Shown here: positions 24,601-39,358 of the stretch, piece by piece | Layout of the letters: the number at the start of each line of letters is the position of its first letter | Position numbering within the stretch: position 1 is the first letter of the stretch | Assembly (NCBI GenBank): GCA_027625915.1 | Contig: JANTQA010000023.1 | Coordinates: 5,704,001 to 5,768,000, forward strand | Reading direction: 5' to 3' | DNA length: 64,000 nt | Source of the DNA: Anaeramoeba flamelloides | Taxonomy: Eukaryota > Metamonada > Anaeramoebidae | Program-made: the position numbers and the translations under genes | Notes under the pieces: model-generated | Databases searched by the model: none | The model's input: only the letters and a program-made list of their open reading frames with translations | Told to the model about the DNA's origin: nothing

Positions 24601-24933
24601 GAAGTTTATGGACAAGAAAATTTGCTATTTTATCTTGAAGTGGAAAGATTTAAAAGATATAAGAAAGTGAAAACGAAAGAGGAAATCGAAAAAAAAACGA
24701 AACAAATTTATGATGACTTTATCAAAAAGGATTCGACTTGGATGATCAATATCGATGGTAAAATTTTGGAAAAATGTGAAACAAGAATATTAAAGTCAGA
24801 TATAGGAATTGATGTTTTCGATGAAGCTCAGGAATCAGTTTATTACTTGATGAGCTCGGATTCCTATCCTAAATTTATTAAATCAGTTCAAATGAAAAAA
24901 TTATATAACGAATATTTATATACAAAAAATTAA
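21632..24933 (+). CDS. Coiled-coil protein with C-terminal RGS domain
   Basis: RGS domains bind active G-alpha subunits and usually speed GTP hydrolysis, ending heterotrimeric G-protein signals. I infer exons 21632-21665 (MSKDFFDQENS), 21786-21934 (RLKTKPSTPIKLRKRRNS onward) and 22207-24933, total 969 residues. Residues 1-61 are basic, Ser-rich and disordered. About 62-640 and 680-770 are Lys/Glu/Gln-rich and predicted coiled coil, with Asn-rich inserts near 400 (23217-23340) and a Lys- and Ser-rich linker near 720-820. The RGS domain fills about 835-969: FQDLITDNIARKYFMEFL, GQENLLFYLEVERFK, FDEAQESVYYLMSSDSYPKF. The E-N-L-F motif and the C-terminal helices are intact. The acceptor before 22207 is purine-rich and unusual, but the frame upstream is closed at 22192, so an upstream exon is required. 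Confidence 0.85.
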
Positions 24934-26685
24934 TAATTCTTAAATGCTTTTGTTTTTTTTTCTTTTTTTTTTTTTTTAAAATAAAATAACCTAATTTTAT
25001 GAATACAACCTAAATTACAATTTTTTTTTTTATTATTTAAATAGGTACCTTTCATATTTTTTGTTTTTTTGAATATAAACGTTTTTAATGAAACAAAACC
25101 AAATTGATGAATATGAATTTTTTAAATTATTATTATTCTATGAATGAAGATTGAGTTGAAGAAACTTTTTATGAAAAAAATAAGGCCAAAAGTAAAAAAT
25201 TGTTTTTAAACCCCCAATAAACTGAAATGGTAAAAAAACATGATAATATAAAAAGTAGTATTCAACTAACTACTTGTAAGGATATCATTTTTAATTTTAT
25301 TTATTGTATTTTTTTACATTAAGAAAAAATGACAAAATAATCATTTTCCGTGACATAATTATATCGGTTATTTATTGATCAAAGATCTTTGTTTAGTCTA
25401 TACTCTCATAATTTAGAGTGATAGTGGAATTTTTAATTTTTTTTTATTTTTGATAATTATTTTGTGTGCTTTTAACAAGCTTCGAATTTTCAAAAAAGGA
25501 TTGGAAAAAGGAATTTTTGAAAATGGGAGTTTTCTTTTGATTTTTCATAATTGACTAGATTTTTTTTTAAAAAAAAATTGGAATTCTAAAGATATTTTTA
25601 TTAATATATCTCAATTGTTTTGGATCACAAGACGAGAAAATAAAAATAACCATGTAAATGTATTTTAATCTTGAAAAGTTTCAATTTTTTTAGTTGAGTT
25701 AACTAATTTCAAAACTATTCTTTCTAAATTTGAAATTCTTTTTGATTAAAAAGTTTATTAAACAAAAAAACCAGAAAGAATTTTTTTTTAATTTTCAAAT
25801 ATTTTTTTTGTTAACTGTATTAAATTTAATTCGAAGCTTCTAATAACTTGTTCAATTTGATTGGGATGAATTAATTATTTTATGTTTTGGGTCTATTGAT
25901 TCCATTTTGAAAAAATACTATTTTTACATTTAATTTTAAACTACAAAATAATTAGGATTCAGGACTTCAAATTTGTTCCTATTTTCTTTTTCTTTGATAT
26001 GATCCATTTATAATTGTTTTTTTATTTTGATAATACAATAATTTTCCTTAAACTTTGAATAAATATTCTGTATTTTGGTTTATTTTAATAAAAAAAAAAA
26101 AAAAGAATTTTGAAAGCAAATTTGTAAACAAAATGTTTTGTAAAATAATAATAAATAGTAATGGGGTGAGAATTTTGAGGTAATTTCTTATTTGTTCACG
26201 ACTAAATTAAGAAGATAAAGAAGAAATTATTTTGAAAATATACTTTGTGTAATTTTTTTTTCATACTTAATTTCATTAAGTTTATTAGTAAACAGCTTTC
26301 TTTCTTGTTTGGTCTTCTAAAAGACAAGATTTTTTCAAATACACAACTTCATGGGTTTATTTTATTCATTTATTCTTTGATTAATTTCAACCATTCATTA
26401 CATACATCTTTCTAGATCTAAGTTATAATTTACTAAAATGAAAAATATTCCAAAAATTGAACAAAAAAAAAAGTTTTGTAAAATTAAAGATTCAACTCTG
26501 ATTTAATTTGGGTTCGCTTTCTTTTCACAAATAGAGTATTTACATTTTTTTTGAATGATAAGTTCAATATCTCATGACAGTACTCATAAAATCAATTTTC
26601 AAGTAATGTTTCTCTCAATTAAAAATTTTCAAAAATGGCAAAATAGACCTAATTCCTTAAATAAATACTATAAAAAAGACTCCTT
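24934..26685. other. Intergenic between the RGS gene and the BEACH gene; nothing recognised
   Basis: Convergent 3' region: the RGS gene ends at 24933 and the BEACH gene ends at 27401 on the other strand. T-rich runs at 24950-24980 may hold the RGS 3' processing signals. No exon, RNA gene or transposon end could be supported in this stretch. Confidence 0.45.
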
Positions 26686-26689
26686 TGAA

Positions 26690-26895
26690 CCACTATACCA
26701 TCGAGATGTTAACAATTATTTAGTAATTATAATACCCACTATACAAAAAAATAAATAAGAGTCATCAAAATATCTTAAGAAATGCAAAGAATAATCATAT
26801 TTAATGATGTATTGTAAATTTGTTGAAATTTCATGGTTAATTATTGATCGATCAAAGATTAGATAACATCTACCATCTGCTAATAGAATTTGATT
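26690..26895 (-). repeat. Dispersed repeat C fragment, inverted
   Basis: Contains AATTATTGATCGATCAAAG and GTAAATTTGTTGAAATTTCA, matching the reverse complement of C at 41210-41290 and 55090-55160. A short internal piece; ends not visible. Confidence 0.5.
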
Positions 26896-27400
26896 TTTTC
26901 TATTTTAACAAACCCAACACTAACTTTCTATCAACCATCAAAAAAAAATACCAGATCTAATTAAACCAGTCACTTAATTCAAAAAAGAAACAAAAAAAAT
27001 TAAAAATGAAATAGTTTGTAAAAGCAAAATTCTCTCTAAATTAAATGAAAAAGAAGTGTTGTGATTATTCTTTTAACTTTTTTAAATGTGTTCAAAATTT
27101 TATTATTTGGTTTATAATTATTTCCATTAAAATATTTAAGGTAGTAAAAAATAAAATAAAATGAAATAAAGAAATAAAAATTATTCTTAAAATAATTGAA
27201 TATTCATTTATTATTTAAAACTTTTGGTATTAAATTATTATTTTTTTTTTGAAATACAGATTATAAATAAAACTTTTCACAAAAAAAAAAAAAAATAATA
27301 ATAATAATAATTCTAAAATTTAAATTAAATTACAATTCTGAATCTTTTTAAAATAATTATTACAAATTTCAACATTAAACCATTAATAAATGTCAAAAAT

Positions 27401-30400
27401 TTATAAGAATAAAGAAATGGCAATTTTACAATTCTTTAAAGCACATATTATGGTATCATTAGTTGGGGACAAAGTAATTGATAGTATTGGCGTTTTAAAA
27501 TTGTAGGTAAAAATTCGTTTTAAATTAAATAAATTCCAAATTATTAAATGTCCATTATTGCCCACAGTTAATAGCATTTTATTATCAAAGGAAAAATCCC
27601 AATCATTAATCTTTTCGTTAATTTTTCTTTTTTTTAGCAATTTGCCATTTATTGTATACAGAACCAATTCACCGTTCGAGAAATATACGAGAAACAGGCC
27701 ATTAGATAAAATCTTAATCATGATTGGGTTAGATAAACAGTTAATTGTTCTTAAATATTTACCGTCATGCAATGAACTAATTATTAAAGTTTTATCTCTT
27801 GATCCAGATATAATTGTATCCAAATCAACATTAACATTAACAGAAATAATTTCATCATCATGGCCATATATAATTTTTTTAAATAGCAATTTGAAAATAT
27901 TCTTATTGTTATTGTTATTCTTTTTATTAATAATAATTATGTTCTTATTTTTATTATTAATGTTATTGTAATTATTAATTTTATCTTTATTGGTATTATC
28001 AGTATTTGGAAGATGATGGTAATTGATATTATTATTTTTGGTATTGTTTACATTAAATAACCAAATAATTAGTGTGGTATCTCTCGATCCTGTAACTAAT
28101 ATATTTTGATCCAAACTTAAGCAAGTTACGATATCCTTGTGTTTTTGGATTTTATAGTATAAACTCTGTGTATTGAGATCATTTATTCTAAATGATGAGT
28201 CCCAATACCCACAACTGACAAAGATTTTGAATGTATTTGAAAGAGCAAAGCAATTTGAAAATTGGGTGATTCTTTCTGCAAAGGGCAACCCAATCCTTTT
28301 GATCAAATTATTATTCTTTTGGAATTTGTCTTTCGTGTTAATTGAAATTTTATGATTTTTATTCGTTTGAGAAAAATTAAAATTAATTTCTTTAAATCTT
28401 CTCGATTGATCAAAAAAAAATATTTTTTTATTTGAAATAGCAACTTCAAAATTATCTTTTTGTGTCGATAAAAAAATAATTGGTGAATCTCCATGTTTGA
28501 TCATCTTGGGCCAAAAATTATTTATGAAATGCTTATTATTTTTATTTGAATTAGTTTCACTGTTTTTTTTAATACTTAGTTTTGATTTTTGATTTTTTTT
28601 TGAATTTCTTTTTGGACTTGGTTTGAAAAATAATTGTTGACAGCATTGCCCAAAATTTTCAATTTGTGCTTCAATTGATTTTTTTATTTTTACTTCTAAA
28701 TTATTCAAATCTAATTTTTCAATTTCTTCTGCATAAGTTAAATAAAAAAATACATTCATAGATTGAACTGCTTCTTCCCCTCTTTGCTTATATCCAAAAA
28801 TTAAATCAACCCATTCATTCAAATGATCACTGGCATAATCAGATTCCAAGGCTTCCCTATTGATTCTAATAAACTCTTCTGCTGAGCCGTTTGCCCATGG
28901 TGGTAATTCCACATTTCCCACTATTTCCCCTTCTTGAGTCATTCCAAAATTATAATTATTGACATTCTCTAAAAATTCTGGCATATAGAAAAATTCAGGA
29001 ATCAATTCTTTGACATCGCTTATTGATCTATGAAGGTTCAGAAATGTTCGAGGTATTGAAAAAAATATTCGATCAGAAATATCAAATTTGCCACCTTTTC
29101 ATTTTTTTTTTTTTAAATTTTGTTATTTATTTATATTTATTTGATTTAATTTAATATTTAGTATTTTGACTGAAAAAAAAAAAAATAAAACAAATAGAAA
29201 ATTTGTATAAATTATAGAGACTTTTCAATTTAAATTAATTTTTTAGCATATGTCATATTCGACAATTGATTTTATTATTTTTTTAGTAAAATTATTTTAC
29301 AGTATTTAACTTTAAATTGACAATTGAATTAATTTATCAAGAATTAGAACCTTTTCGGGTATGGTTAAAAGTTTGAAATTTTTGATCATTCAAAATTTCG
29401 ATACTGAAAATTGGTTTCTACGATTTCTGAGTTTTTAAAATATCTAAATCTTCAAGAAAAAAGTAAGAGTTCTATTTCATATTTTTTTAAAAAAAAAGAG
29501 AAACTTAATAATATTTTTAAATATCAGAATGTGTTAGAAATATTTTTTTTAATAATAGTTTCCTTTTAATATTTTTAAAAATTAGTAACAAATACAATGT
29601 AATTATTTGGGAGTAAAGTAGTTTTTTTTGCAAAATTGACATTCAGGACAATTTAGGAACGTTTTTAATATTTTATCATTTTCGATTTTTGGGAACAAAT
29701 TTGAATACATTAAAGATTCTTTATCAAAATATAGTTTTTTACTTTCTTACCCCTTTCAAATTCGCAAAGAAGAATTTAATTTTTTTTTCATAATTAATAT
29801 TTCCTCTAGAAACTCTGAAAAATGTTTTTGTAATGTTTGAAATTTTGAACTCTTTGAGATGAAAGTCAAAGAGGTCTTATAAAACAATTGAATAAAAAAC
29901 GTAAAATTTAAATTTTTTGAACATTTTTGATGAAAATTATTTTATTTGAATTTAACCTCTTCTTCTCAAATTAAAAAAAAAAACAAATTATGATGGGAAA
30001 CGAATCAAACTGAAAAGATAAAAAAGATGGGAAATTCTAAAAAAAAAATTAAACAATTGAAAACGGTTAATTATTATGTAACCACAAATATGGGACTTTT
30101 TGAGGTGGCAGACCAATGTGTAAATGCTTATATTTTTAAAAATTAGCATTTTCCTTTCAAAGTGGTGTACTTTGTATAATTTTTTCTTTAAAATGTTAAT
30201 TCTGAACACAAAAGATCATTAATTAATTGATGGTTAAAAAAACAATTTGATAATGTTGAAAGTTTGTTTAAATTAGCAAAAGTTTTTAAGTTCTTTGAAA
30301 GGAAATGATGTTTTTGGTAAACAGATCTTAACTCACAATAATCCAAGAAGATATTGATTGTTATTATTGTTGAAAATATTTAAAAAAAAAATGATGTTAC

Positions 30401-31361
30401 TACATTGATTGTGTGATGTATATTTTTCACAAATACTGCTTTGCTCATGTTCATTTTCTGAAATTCTGTATACATTTTATCAAAGAATAAAACCTTTCAA
30501 AAAACTTTTTTGTTTTTTATTTATTATTTGTGCTTTTTATCATTGACTTGATTCGTCAACAGATTTGTTAGATTAGTTAGAATTTAATAGCTGATAGGTA
30601 GATATTTTTTTAAAATGTTTGAAAAGTAATTTTTCAAAAATTCTTCAATCGTACACTAAATGAACTATTATGCTTTTTTTTTTTTTTAATTAAGAAATAA
30701 ATTTGAATTCTGGAAAACAGTAGCTAGCTATTTGTAGAACACCGCCAAGTTCCTAGGCTTTCTCGAGGGTTTTTTTCATTTGATTAAAAAAATAATAAAT
30801 TTTCTAGATCAAAAATGAAAGTCTTGAAAAGAAACTTTAGGTTTTTTTTAATTTCTTAAATCTAAAAAAAAAAATAATAATAATAGTCGCTATACAACAC
30901 TCTATTGTACTATACCACAACAATATGTAGTACCCAGCAGCCTTTTATAGCACTGTTACCAAGTTTTAATGGGTGAAATTAAATATTTTTTTTAATGATT
31001 TAAATTGATAGTAGAAGAAAAATCTTAATTTTGGAAATTTCGAAATTGAAATCGTTTTTTCATATCTTTTCTTGTTTTCTATTTTTCATTTTTCTATTTT
31101 TCAATTTTTCTTTTGAAACATAATTGAATTGCAATTTTTTTTTATTAAAAGATCTATAGTCACTTAGTTAAAGTTGTGTTATTCTAGTGTTATTTAAACA
31201 GTGAAAATAATTTTATCAAAATTCTATTGATCCCTATTGGAATTTCGTTTGATCTTTTCAAGATCAAAATGGATAATGGTACTTTTTTTACAAAGTACTT
31301 TAGATTTTTATTAAGATTGTTAATGTTCTTTTAAAATCAGCAATTCGATTAAAAAATAAAA

Positions 31362-31399
<38 letters not shown>

Positions 31400-34347
31400 A
31401 TTATAATTATGACAAACCTTGTAATTTGATCGCCATTGTAGTAAACGGCTCTATTCTGATCAAGTAAAATAAAACTGTACCGGAATTTAAATAATGGCTA
31501 CCATGATGAAAAGGAGGTATTCCGCCTTCTGGGTTTCCAGCAATTTCTTTGTATCTATTCTGTATTAGAGGTATACTATCTTCATTAAATATCCCCACTG
31601 GCTTTGAAAAGTCTCTATAAACATTTGGATCGTTTAAATTTATGGTATTGCTTGTATAATCTTTTAAAACCCAAGGGAAAACTGGGTATTGTGACAAATC
31701 ATTATAAGTTCGGCCAGCTATTTTATTTAATTCCATTAGATATTCAAAGTTAGAAATTTGCTTTTTTTTCCACAAGTTCATTAATTGAGAATTTTTTAAA
31801 ATTTCGTGTGCATTATTGCTATTTGAATATTCTAATAAATTCGGCGGGTCTAATTTTAAAATCATTTTAAATATTTTGTTTCTTTTTTCACTATTTGTGA
31901 AATTTAAAAAATATATTTTTTTATTAGTTAAAAATATTTCAACAGCTGATGGCATTAAATGATATTTTCTTTTATGAATTTCTTTTATTTCATTTAATTT
32001 CCAAATTCTATCTTTTGATATTGTATCCATTTCTTCTTTTCCATTATTATTAAAGTTATTATAACTAAAATGATTGTAATTACCATCCACATGATCATTA
32101 TTTTCTGTTTTTTGGTTGTTGTCATTATTATTATTATTATTCATTTTACCGATGAATTGTATTGTATTTGAGGTTATTTTGAAAGTCCCTTTTATGATTT
32201 GAAAGGGTTTAATTAATTCAACAGTAATTTCATGAATTAATTTGCCTTCAAATTTTTTTAATTTTTTGGTTTTCTTTTTTAATAAATCTAATTTTTCATT
32301 ATTATTTAAAGTGTTATCTAAGGGGTTGTTTATTAACAGAGACTCTTTCTCAATAAAGCTTTGTGTTGATTGTGATTTTTGCAAATTACTAGAATAATTT
32401 TTATTTAATAGATTTTTCTTATTTTGATTTGTTTTCAAAGTTTCATTTTCATTAATATTATTATCATTATTTTCATTTCCACTCCCTTTTTCTTTTTCTT
32501 TTTCATTTCCATTTTCTTTCCGCTTTTCTTTTACTTTGTTTTGTAAAGGGTTTTGTGTTTGAGTTATTTTTTTTTTGTTCAAAAGTTTAATATGTTGTAA
32601 TTCTTTAATAAATTCTTCGGATTGAACAGTGTTTCTTAAAATGGATGCCCTTTTATAATAATTTAATTTATAATTCCGAATTAATCTTCTTCTTTCTCTT
32701 TTTGAATTTTCAATTGGATCTAATTTATAATAAATTTGTTGCTGTTGTTGCAATTGTTGCCCATTGTTATTAAAATTCCAAGTCCCTCTTTCATTCGTTA
32801 AGCTTCTTAAAATAGTGATCCAATTTCTTTCTAAATTAAAATTCTTTTTAAAAAATTTTTCTTTTATTTTGGAATAATTTTTGTTATAATACTGAATAAT
32901 CTTTTTTCTTTTTTCCTTTTCAGAATTGATGACTTGTTGAAAAGTAAATCTTGAATAATGATTTTCATTTTCTTTAAAATAGTAATTATCTTCATTATTA
33001 TCATCAATAATGCTATTAATAGAATGTTTTTTTTTAATTGATAACATTATTTGTGAAAAACTAATTAAATAGTTTTTTAAATAAGGTTGAAGAAATTTTT
33101 TTAAATTGAACCACCATTCTTCATTCTTTAAATAATCGTTCAAATTTTTTTGATTTTTTTTTAACAATAATGGGTTTTTTTTTTCATTAATTATTTTGTT
33201 TGATAAAAATTGATAGTGTAAATTAAACAAATAAAATAATTGATCATTAATATTTTCCAAGTTATCATCCTTCTCATTGCCATTCACATCATCCCTTTTA
33301 TCATTGTTATTGAAATCGGAATTAGAATTGGATTTGGAATTAGAATTAGAATCAGAATCAGAATCAGAATCAGAATCGGAATCGGAATTAGAATCAGAAT
33401 CAGAATCGGAATTGGAATTTTGATGTATAATGATTGAATTTTTTAAAAAATAGATGTTAGTTAATAAGAAGTGCAATTTAAATTTTTGATTTTTCAAATT
33501 TTTCAAAGGTTGTATAATAATTTTTTTCTGTAATTCTAAAAATTTTTGAAATTGATTGTTATTAAAGCACAAGGGTAAAAAACCAATTAATAAATCCATA
33601 GTTCTTGTGTATAGTTTTTTGTTATTGTTAATAATTTTTTGTTTTTTATAAAAAAAAATAAATTCAATTATCAAGAAAATTTGGTAAATTAAACTAATTA
33701 TTTCTTTATTCTTAAATTTTGTATTAAAAATAGTATTTATTTTTAAAATTAATTTATCATAATTTTTGATTTTTATTGGTTGAATAAGCTTTTTATATAT
33801 AAAATATTTAAAAACTTCAAGTAAATTAATAATTAATTCAAATTTATCCGATTCGTTTGTTTTCTTTTCATTATTATTATTATTATTTTGAAATTTGTTT
33901 TCATTAAAATTATTTATATTCTTTTTTTTCTTCTGAATTAGAAACTTTGAATTTTTTAAAACTTTTAAAATTTTTTTTGAAAATTTAAAAAAAAATAGAA
34001 ATTTATAACGATCTAATTTTTCTATAAGAATATATTCCATTGTAAAATTATGTTTTTTTTCAATAAATAATTCAAAATAAATATTAATTAATATTTTAAT
34101 AATCAATGTACAATTTCTATTTTGTTTGTTATTTAAACTATGTTTTAATAATTGAAATAATAATGGGTTCCATTTCACTTTTGAAAGGAAAACTAAAAAA
34201 TTTAATTTATTATTTTTTATTAAAAATAGAATGGTTAATAATATTTTTTCAACAATTGATTGGTTTAGGGGATTATTTTTAAAACTCATCAATAATTGTA
34301 AAATAATATTTAAAAAATCAGGGTTTTTTTATTATTATATTTGTTTG

Positions 34348-34437
<90 letters not shown>

Positions 34438-37400
34438 TATTAGTTAATTGATCTAAAAAATTATTTAATTTTTTTAATAAATATTGATTATTATAATTTG
34501 ATTTAGAGTTAAGTTGTATTTTTTGTAAATAACCTTGGTTTTTTTTAGAACTTTGAAAAACTTTTTTAAATAAATAATAAAATAATTTTTTTTGAATTAT
34601 TGGATAACTCATAAATAAAAACTCTAAAATTTTTAAATTATCCAATTTTTTCTTTTCCATTTCCTTTTCCCCTTCGTCTTCCTTTTCAATATTCTTATTC
34701 TTATTTCTTTTCACTTTTCTTTTTTTTCTATTATTTTGAATTAAATTTGATTTATTATTTTTATTGTTCTTAATTGGATAAATGGAAATAATTATTTTTA
34801 AATGTAAAATTAAAAGATTTAATATTTTTACATGTTTTAATTTCCGATACAATTTAAAAAAATCTACATAATAATTTAAAATTTTAAATAAATTAAAATA
34901 ATTAATAAATTGTTCATTTTTCAAAATATCTGTCAAAAATTTTAAAATATTCTTACTATTATCAACATTATCATTATTAGTAATATCATTATTTTCAATC
35001 AATAAATAATTATAAAATAAAAATAAATCTTTTTTAATTAAATTAGGATGAGAACTGAAAATTAATTCAATGATTTTTAAAAATTGTAATCTGATATTAA
35101 TTAAACTTTTTTTTGAAATGCGTTTTTCTTTTATATCCAATTTGGTTATTTTATTTGGCTTTTTTTTCCCCCTGATTTTTTGATAATATGTATATTTTTG
35201 AGGGTGAATCCAATAATAATAATTAATAATTTTGAATATCTTTTTAATCTTTAATACTCCCCGGTTAGCAAATTCAGTTAAATATTTAATAATGAAATAT
35301 TGAATTTCAATATTATAATGGATCCAAATTTCAAAATTTAATAAAAAATCTCTTAAAAAAGAAAGAAATAATTTTTTATTATTTTTCAATTCGAAAATAG
35401 TTTTATATAATTTTTCAACAATTTGAACATTTAAATGAATTGGTAAAATTTTTTGATAGAGAAAACTAATTATTTTAAATCCATTGATTTTTAAAAAGTT
35501 CTTTTGGTTTTCTTTTGAACAACATAAAATATCACAAATAATATTAATAATTTCAAAACTTAATTTTAAATTAATCTTATCATTATCATCATTGCCTTCC
35601 ATTTCATTATTATTTTCATTTATTAAGTTGTTTTTGGTGGTGGTGTCTAGTTTGCCACTGTAATTTATCTTGTTGTTATTATCATTTTCGTTGCTGTTCT
35701 TGTTCTTGTTCTTTTTCTTATGCTTGTTGTTGTTAATAGATTGGTCCAATTGAATAATCAATGGGAAAAATATTTTGATACCACCCAAGCATTGAATAAT
35801 ATTATGAAATTCATTGGAGACAAATTTGTATAAAGAATGTATTTTCCCATCTAAATTATAATTATAATTTTCAATTTCGATATTATTATTATTAAATGGT
35901 GCTTGGTTAATTGCTATTTTCTTCATAACGGCCTTAGCACTGTAACTTAAAAATAAATGTTGATTTAAATTTATTAAAGAGGAATTATTTTCAAATTCAG
36001 GATTATCAAAAATGCCATTATAATTTGCACCTAAATAATATAATTCTAAAATCTGTTTACTTGAAAAATTTGTATTCAGAACATTTATTGTTGACATTTG
36101 ACCCCAAAATACATCTAAGCCACCTTTCTTTTGAAAATTTGAACCAATTCTATTATGGTTATATATTAAATTAGTTGGCGGGTATTCACAATTTAAATAA
36201 TTATATTCTTGATCATTGATAAATACTTTGAATATTTTTGGCGAATGGCTAATAGTCAAAAAAAACCAAGTTTTAATTTTCTGATTTAATGGGATTTTAA
36301 TTTCCCCACTGTTTTTTTTTTTGTATATTTTCACAATTAAATAAAAATTTTCCTTTTCCTGATCGGTGCTGTTATCCTGCAATTTTTTATTTTTTCCATC
36401 ATTTTTATTTGTATTGCTATTTATAGAATTATCAATATCACTGTCACTGTCACTCGTACTTACACTGTCGTTTTCACTATCTTTGTCCTCGTCATAATTA
36501 ACTATTTCAAAATAACTTTGTTTATTCTCAAAAAATACTTCAAACCCGAAACCATTGTCATCAAAAAAACAAAATAATCTCGGCAAATAGAACGGTTTTT
36601 GTTTAGGATGAATTAAACTAATAATTCTAATCCATGTGGTAAAAGTATAGCCACTTTTAGAAGGGAAGTTAATTAATTTCGGGATTTGTAAATTTGATTG
36701 TATTCCATCAAAACCAAAAAAAAAATTTGGTGAAAAATTTATTTCTTTTTTTTTTTTAGACACCATCCCTTGAATTGATTTCAATAGTTTTAATTGAGAA
36801 TGTGGCTGATTATTAATTGAAAAGGATTTTAGTAAGTTAAAAATTAATTTTAGTTCTAAAACAGTTAAAGAATAATTACATAATCTTTTTAATAATTGGA
36901 ATGTTTTATTTAATATTATATTATTGATATCTTCTTTATTATCTTCATTCTTATCATTGCCGTTGTCATTTGCATTATCGTTATCATTGTCATTACCATT
37001 ATCAATAATTTCCGGGATAATTGCAGTTAAAAAATATATTAATTTAGAATTGCAACAGGAAGAGATGTTTTGAATTGATTTTTTAGTGATAATTAAAAAT
37101 ATATTTAAACATTTCAAAAAAAGACTATATGAAGTTTTAAAACTATATAAAAAAATCATTGGTATTAATTCGAAATTTTTTATAAGAAAATTATTTTTTT
37201 TATTAAAATCATTATCATTATCATTTAACAAATTCAATAATAATTGAAAGTGTGATAAAGAAATTTGTTTTTTTTTATTCAAAATATTTCGATTTTTGTT
37301 AGTATCGAAATTGATATTTATTAAATTCAATAATATTTTTGAAAATTTTTTAAATCCCAAATATTGTTTAAATAATATTATATTATTTGAATTTTTTAAT

Positions 37401-39313
37401 AATACGGATAAAATTTTCAAAATATTTGTTGTTAATCCCAAAGTTATTTCTTTATATTTTTTTTTATTGTGTAATAAAATTTTTAAAAATTTGAAAATTG
37501 TCTTTTCAATAATAGTATTTGGCAATATTGAAAATGTTTTTAATAAAATAGTTATTTTATCCATTAATTTATTCATTAATTCTATTTTAAATTTGTTGTT
37601 GAAAATATTTATTGTTAGAGATATTTTTTTGTTTATGTCACTTTTATTTATTAGAAAATATAGATTTATATTACATTTTGGAATAATTTGATTTTGATAG
37701 AATTTTTTTAAAAAATTTATTAATTTATGAAAAAACATAATTTGATTATTTTTGTTTTCCGAGTTTATTTTAAATAAATTTATTAAATGGTGGAATGTAA
37801 ATTTCTCTGTCTGCTCATTTAGTATCAGTCTAAAAAGAAAATTAAGGATGAAATCCTCTTGCATTAAATTCTCTAAAAAAATATTACTACCTAATAATAA
37901 ATCTAAAAGCATAAAAATTTTAAAATATATTTTGTTGTCATAATTAATAATTGAATTCCTGATCTTATATTTTTCAAAATTCTCAATTATTTCAAAAACT
38001 ACTTGATAATCATTATTCTTTATAATATTCCTTATTGTTAAATTATATTGATTTTTTAAAATTTTGATGATAACTTTTAAGATTTCATTAAAAAAATTAA
38101 TATTTTTATCATCAAGGTCATTATTGTTGTTGGTTAAATGCTTTCTATTAATTATAATCAAATTGAATAGTTCTTTAATACAAATTCGATTACAATTTTT
38201 ATTAAAAGTGGAGAGAAATATGATATAAGAAAGGACGTTTGCTCGAATTTCTGGGTTTAATTTAATTAAAAAATCGTAATTCAAGAGTTTCTTGCACATT
38301 AATTTTTTTCTTAAATATGAAATATTGTTTTCAAATGTAAATTTATTCAATAATTCTAAAATTAATAATTTTAGATTTTTTGCTTCTTCTGCTTTTTTGT
38401 TGTAATTTTCATTTTTTTTATTTATTTTAACATCATCTTCCAAGATGGATAAAAAAATTAATAATATTTTATTTATAAATGAATTTTCTTGATTTTCTAT
38501 TTCTTTTTCTTCTTCACATGTTTCTTTTTGAATTTTTCTTTCTGTGTCTTTTTCTTGATATTGTTCTTTTTCTAATTCTATTTCTTCTTTATTTTCTTTT
38601 TCCTTTTCTTGGTCTTTTACTTTTTCTTTTCTTTTTTCTTTTCTTTTTTCTTTTCTTTTTTCTAATTCATTTTCTTTTTCGATAACATTTCCTTTTTCTT
38701 TTTCTTTTTCATTTTCTTTTTCGTTATTTTCTTTTTCTTGATTTATTCTTTGATTTTCTTTCAATAAATTTTTTTTTGATTCTAAACATATTTTTTGTAA
38801 AACATTAAATAATAATAATATTTCTTTTGAAATGTTATTCTTATTAATTTTGATATTCTTTGATTTAATGACATTATTATTTTTATTTAAAAATAAACTA
38901 TTTATTTCGATTTTTTTTATATTTGTATTTTTAATTTTTTCATTTTCTTTTTTTGGGGAATTGTTTTTTTCTTTTTGTGGGGAATTGTTTTTTTCTTTTC
39001 TCTGATCAATTATAATCCAATCCTCATTTTTTTCTTTTATTTTTTTTTTCTTTTTGTTTTTCAACTTCTTTTTATTTTCATAAGAAAATGATAAAAAAAT
39101 CCATTCAATTATGTAAATAAGTTTTTCAAAATTTGCATGTTTAATTATTGTATTCTCAACACTTTTTTTATTTTTAATTAAATAAACAAAGAAATTTAAA
39201 ATTAAAATAATAATTTTAAATTCATTTGAATCGCATTTTTGTCTATTTTTTTCAATTCTAAATTCCTTATTAAATAATTTCATTAGATTATCAATGTTAT
39301 TGTTGTCCTTGTT

Positions 39314-39358
<45 letters not shown>

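Larger units (their letters stand above)
29095..31417 (-). other. 2.3 kb intron inside the BEACH domain
   Basis: The intron separates Ile-Lys-Leu-Gln from Gly-Gly-Lys-Phe-Asp, within the strongly conserved BEACH core; the joined sequence restores the family pattern without a gap. It holds repeat A3 (about 30940-31280, inverted) and a poly-A tract just downstream of the donor on the plus map (about 31364-31398). Nothing else recognised; the open frame at 29988-30209 is not credible as a gene. Confidence 0.8.

Noticed and set aside
34231-34443. Plus-strand open frame of poly-Tyr.
   Set aside because: It is the complement of the AAT poly-Asn tract of the BEACH gene.
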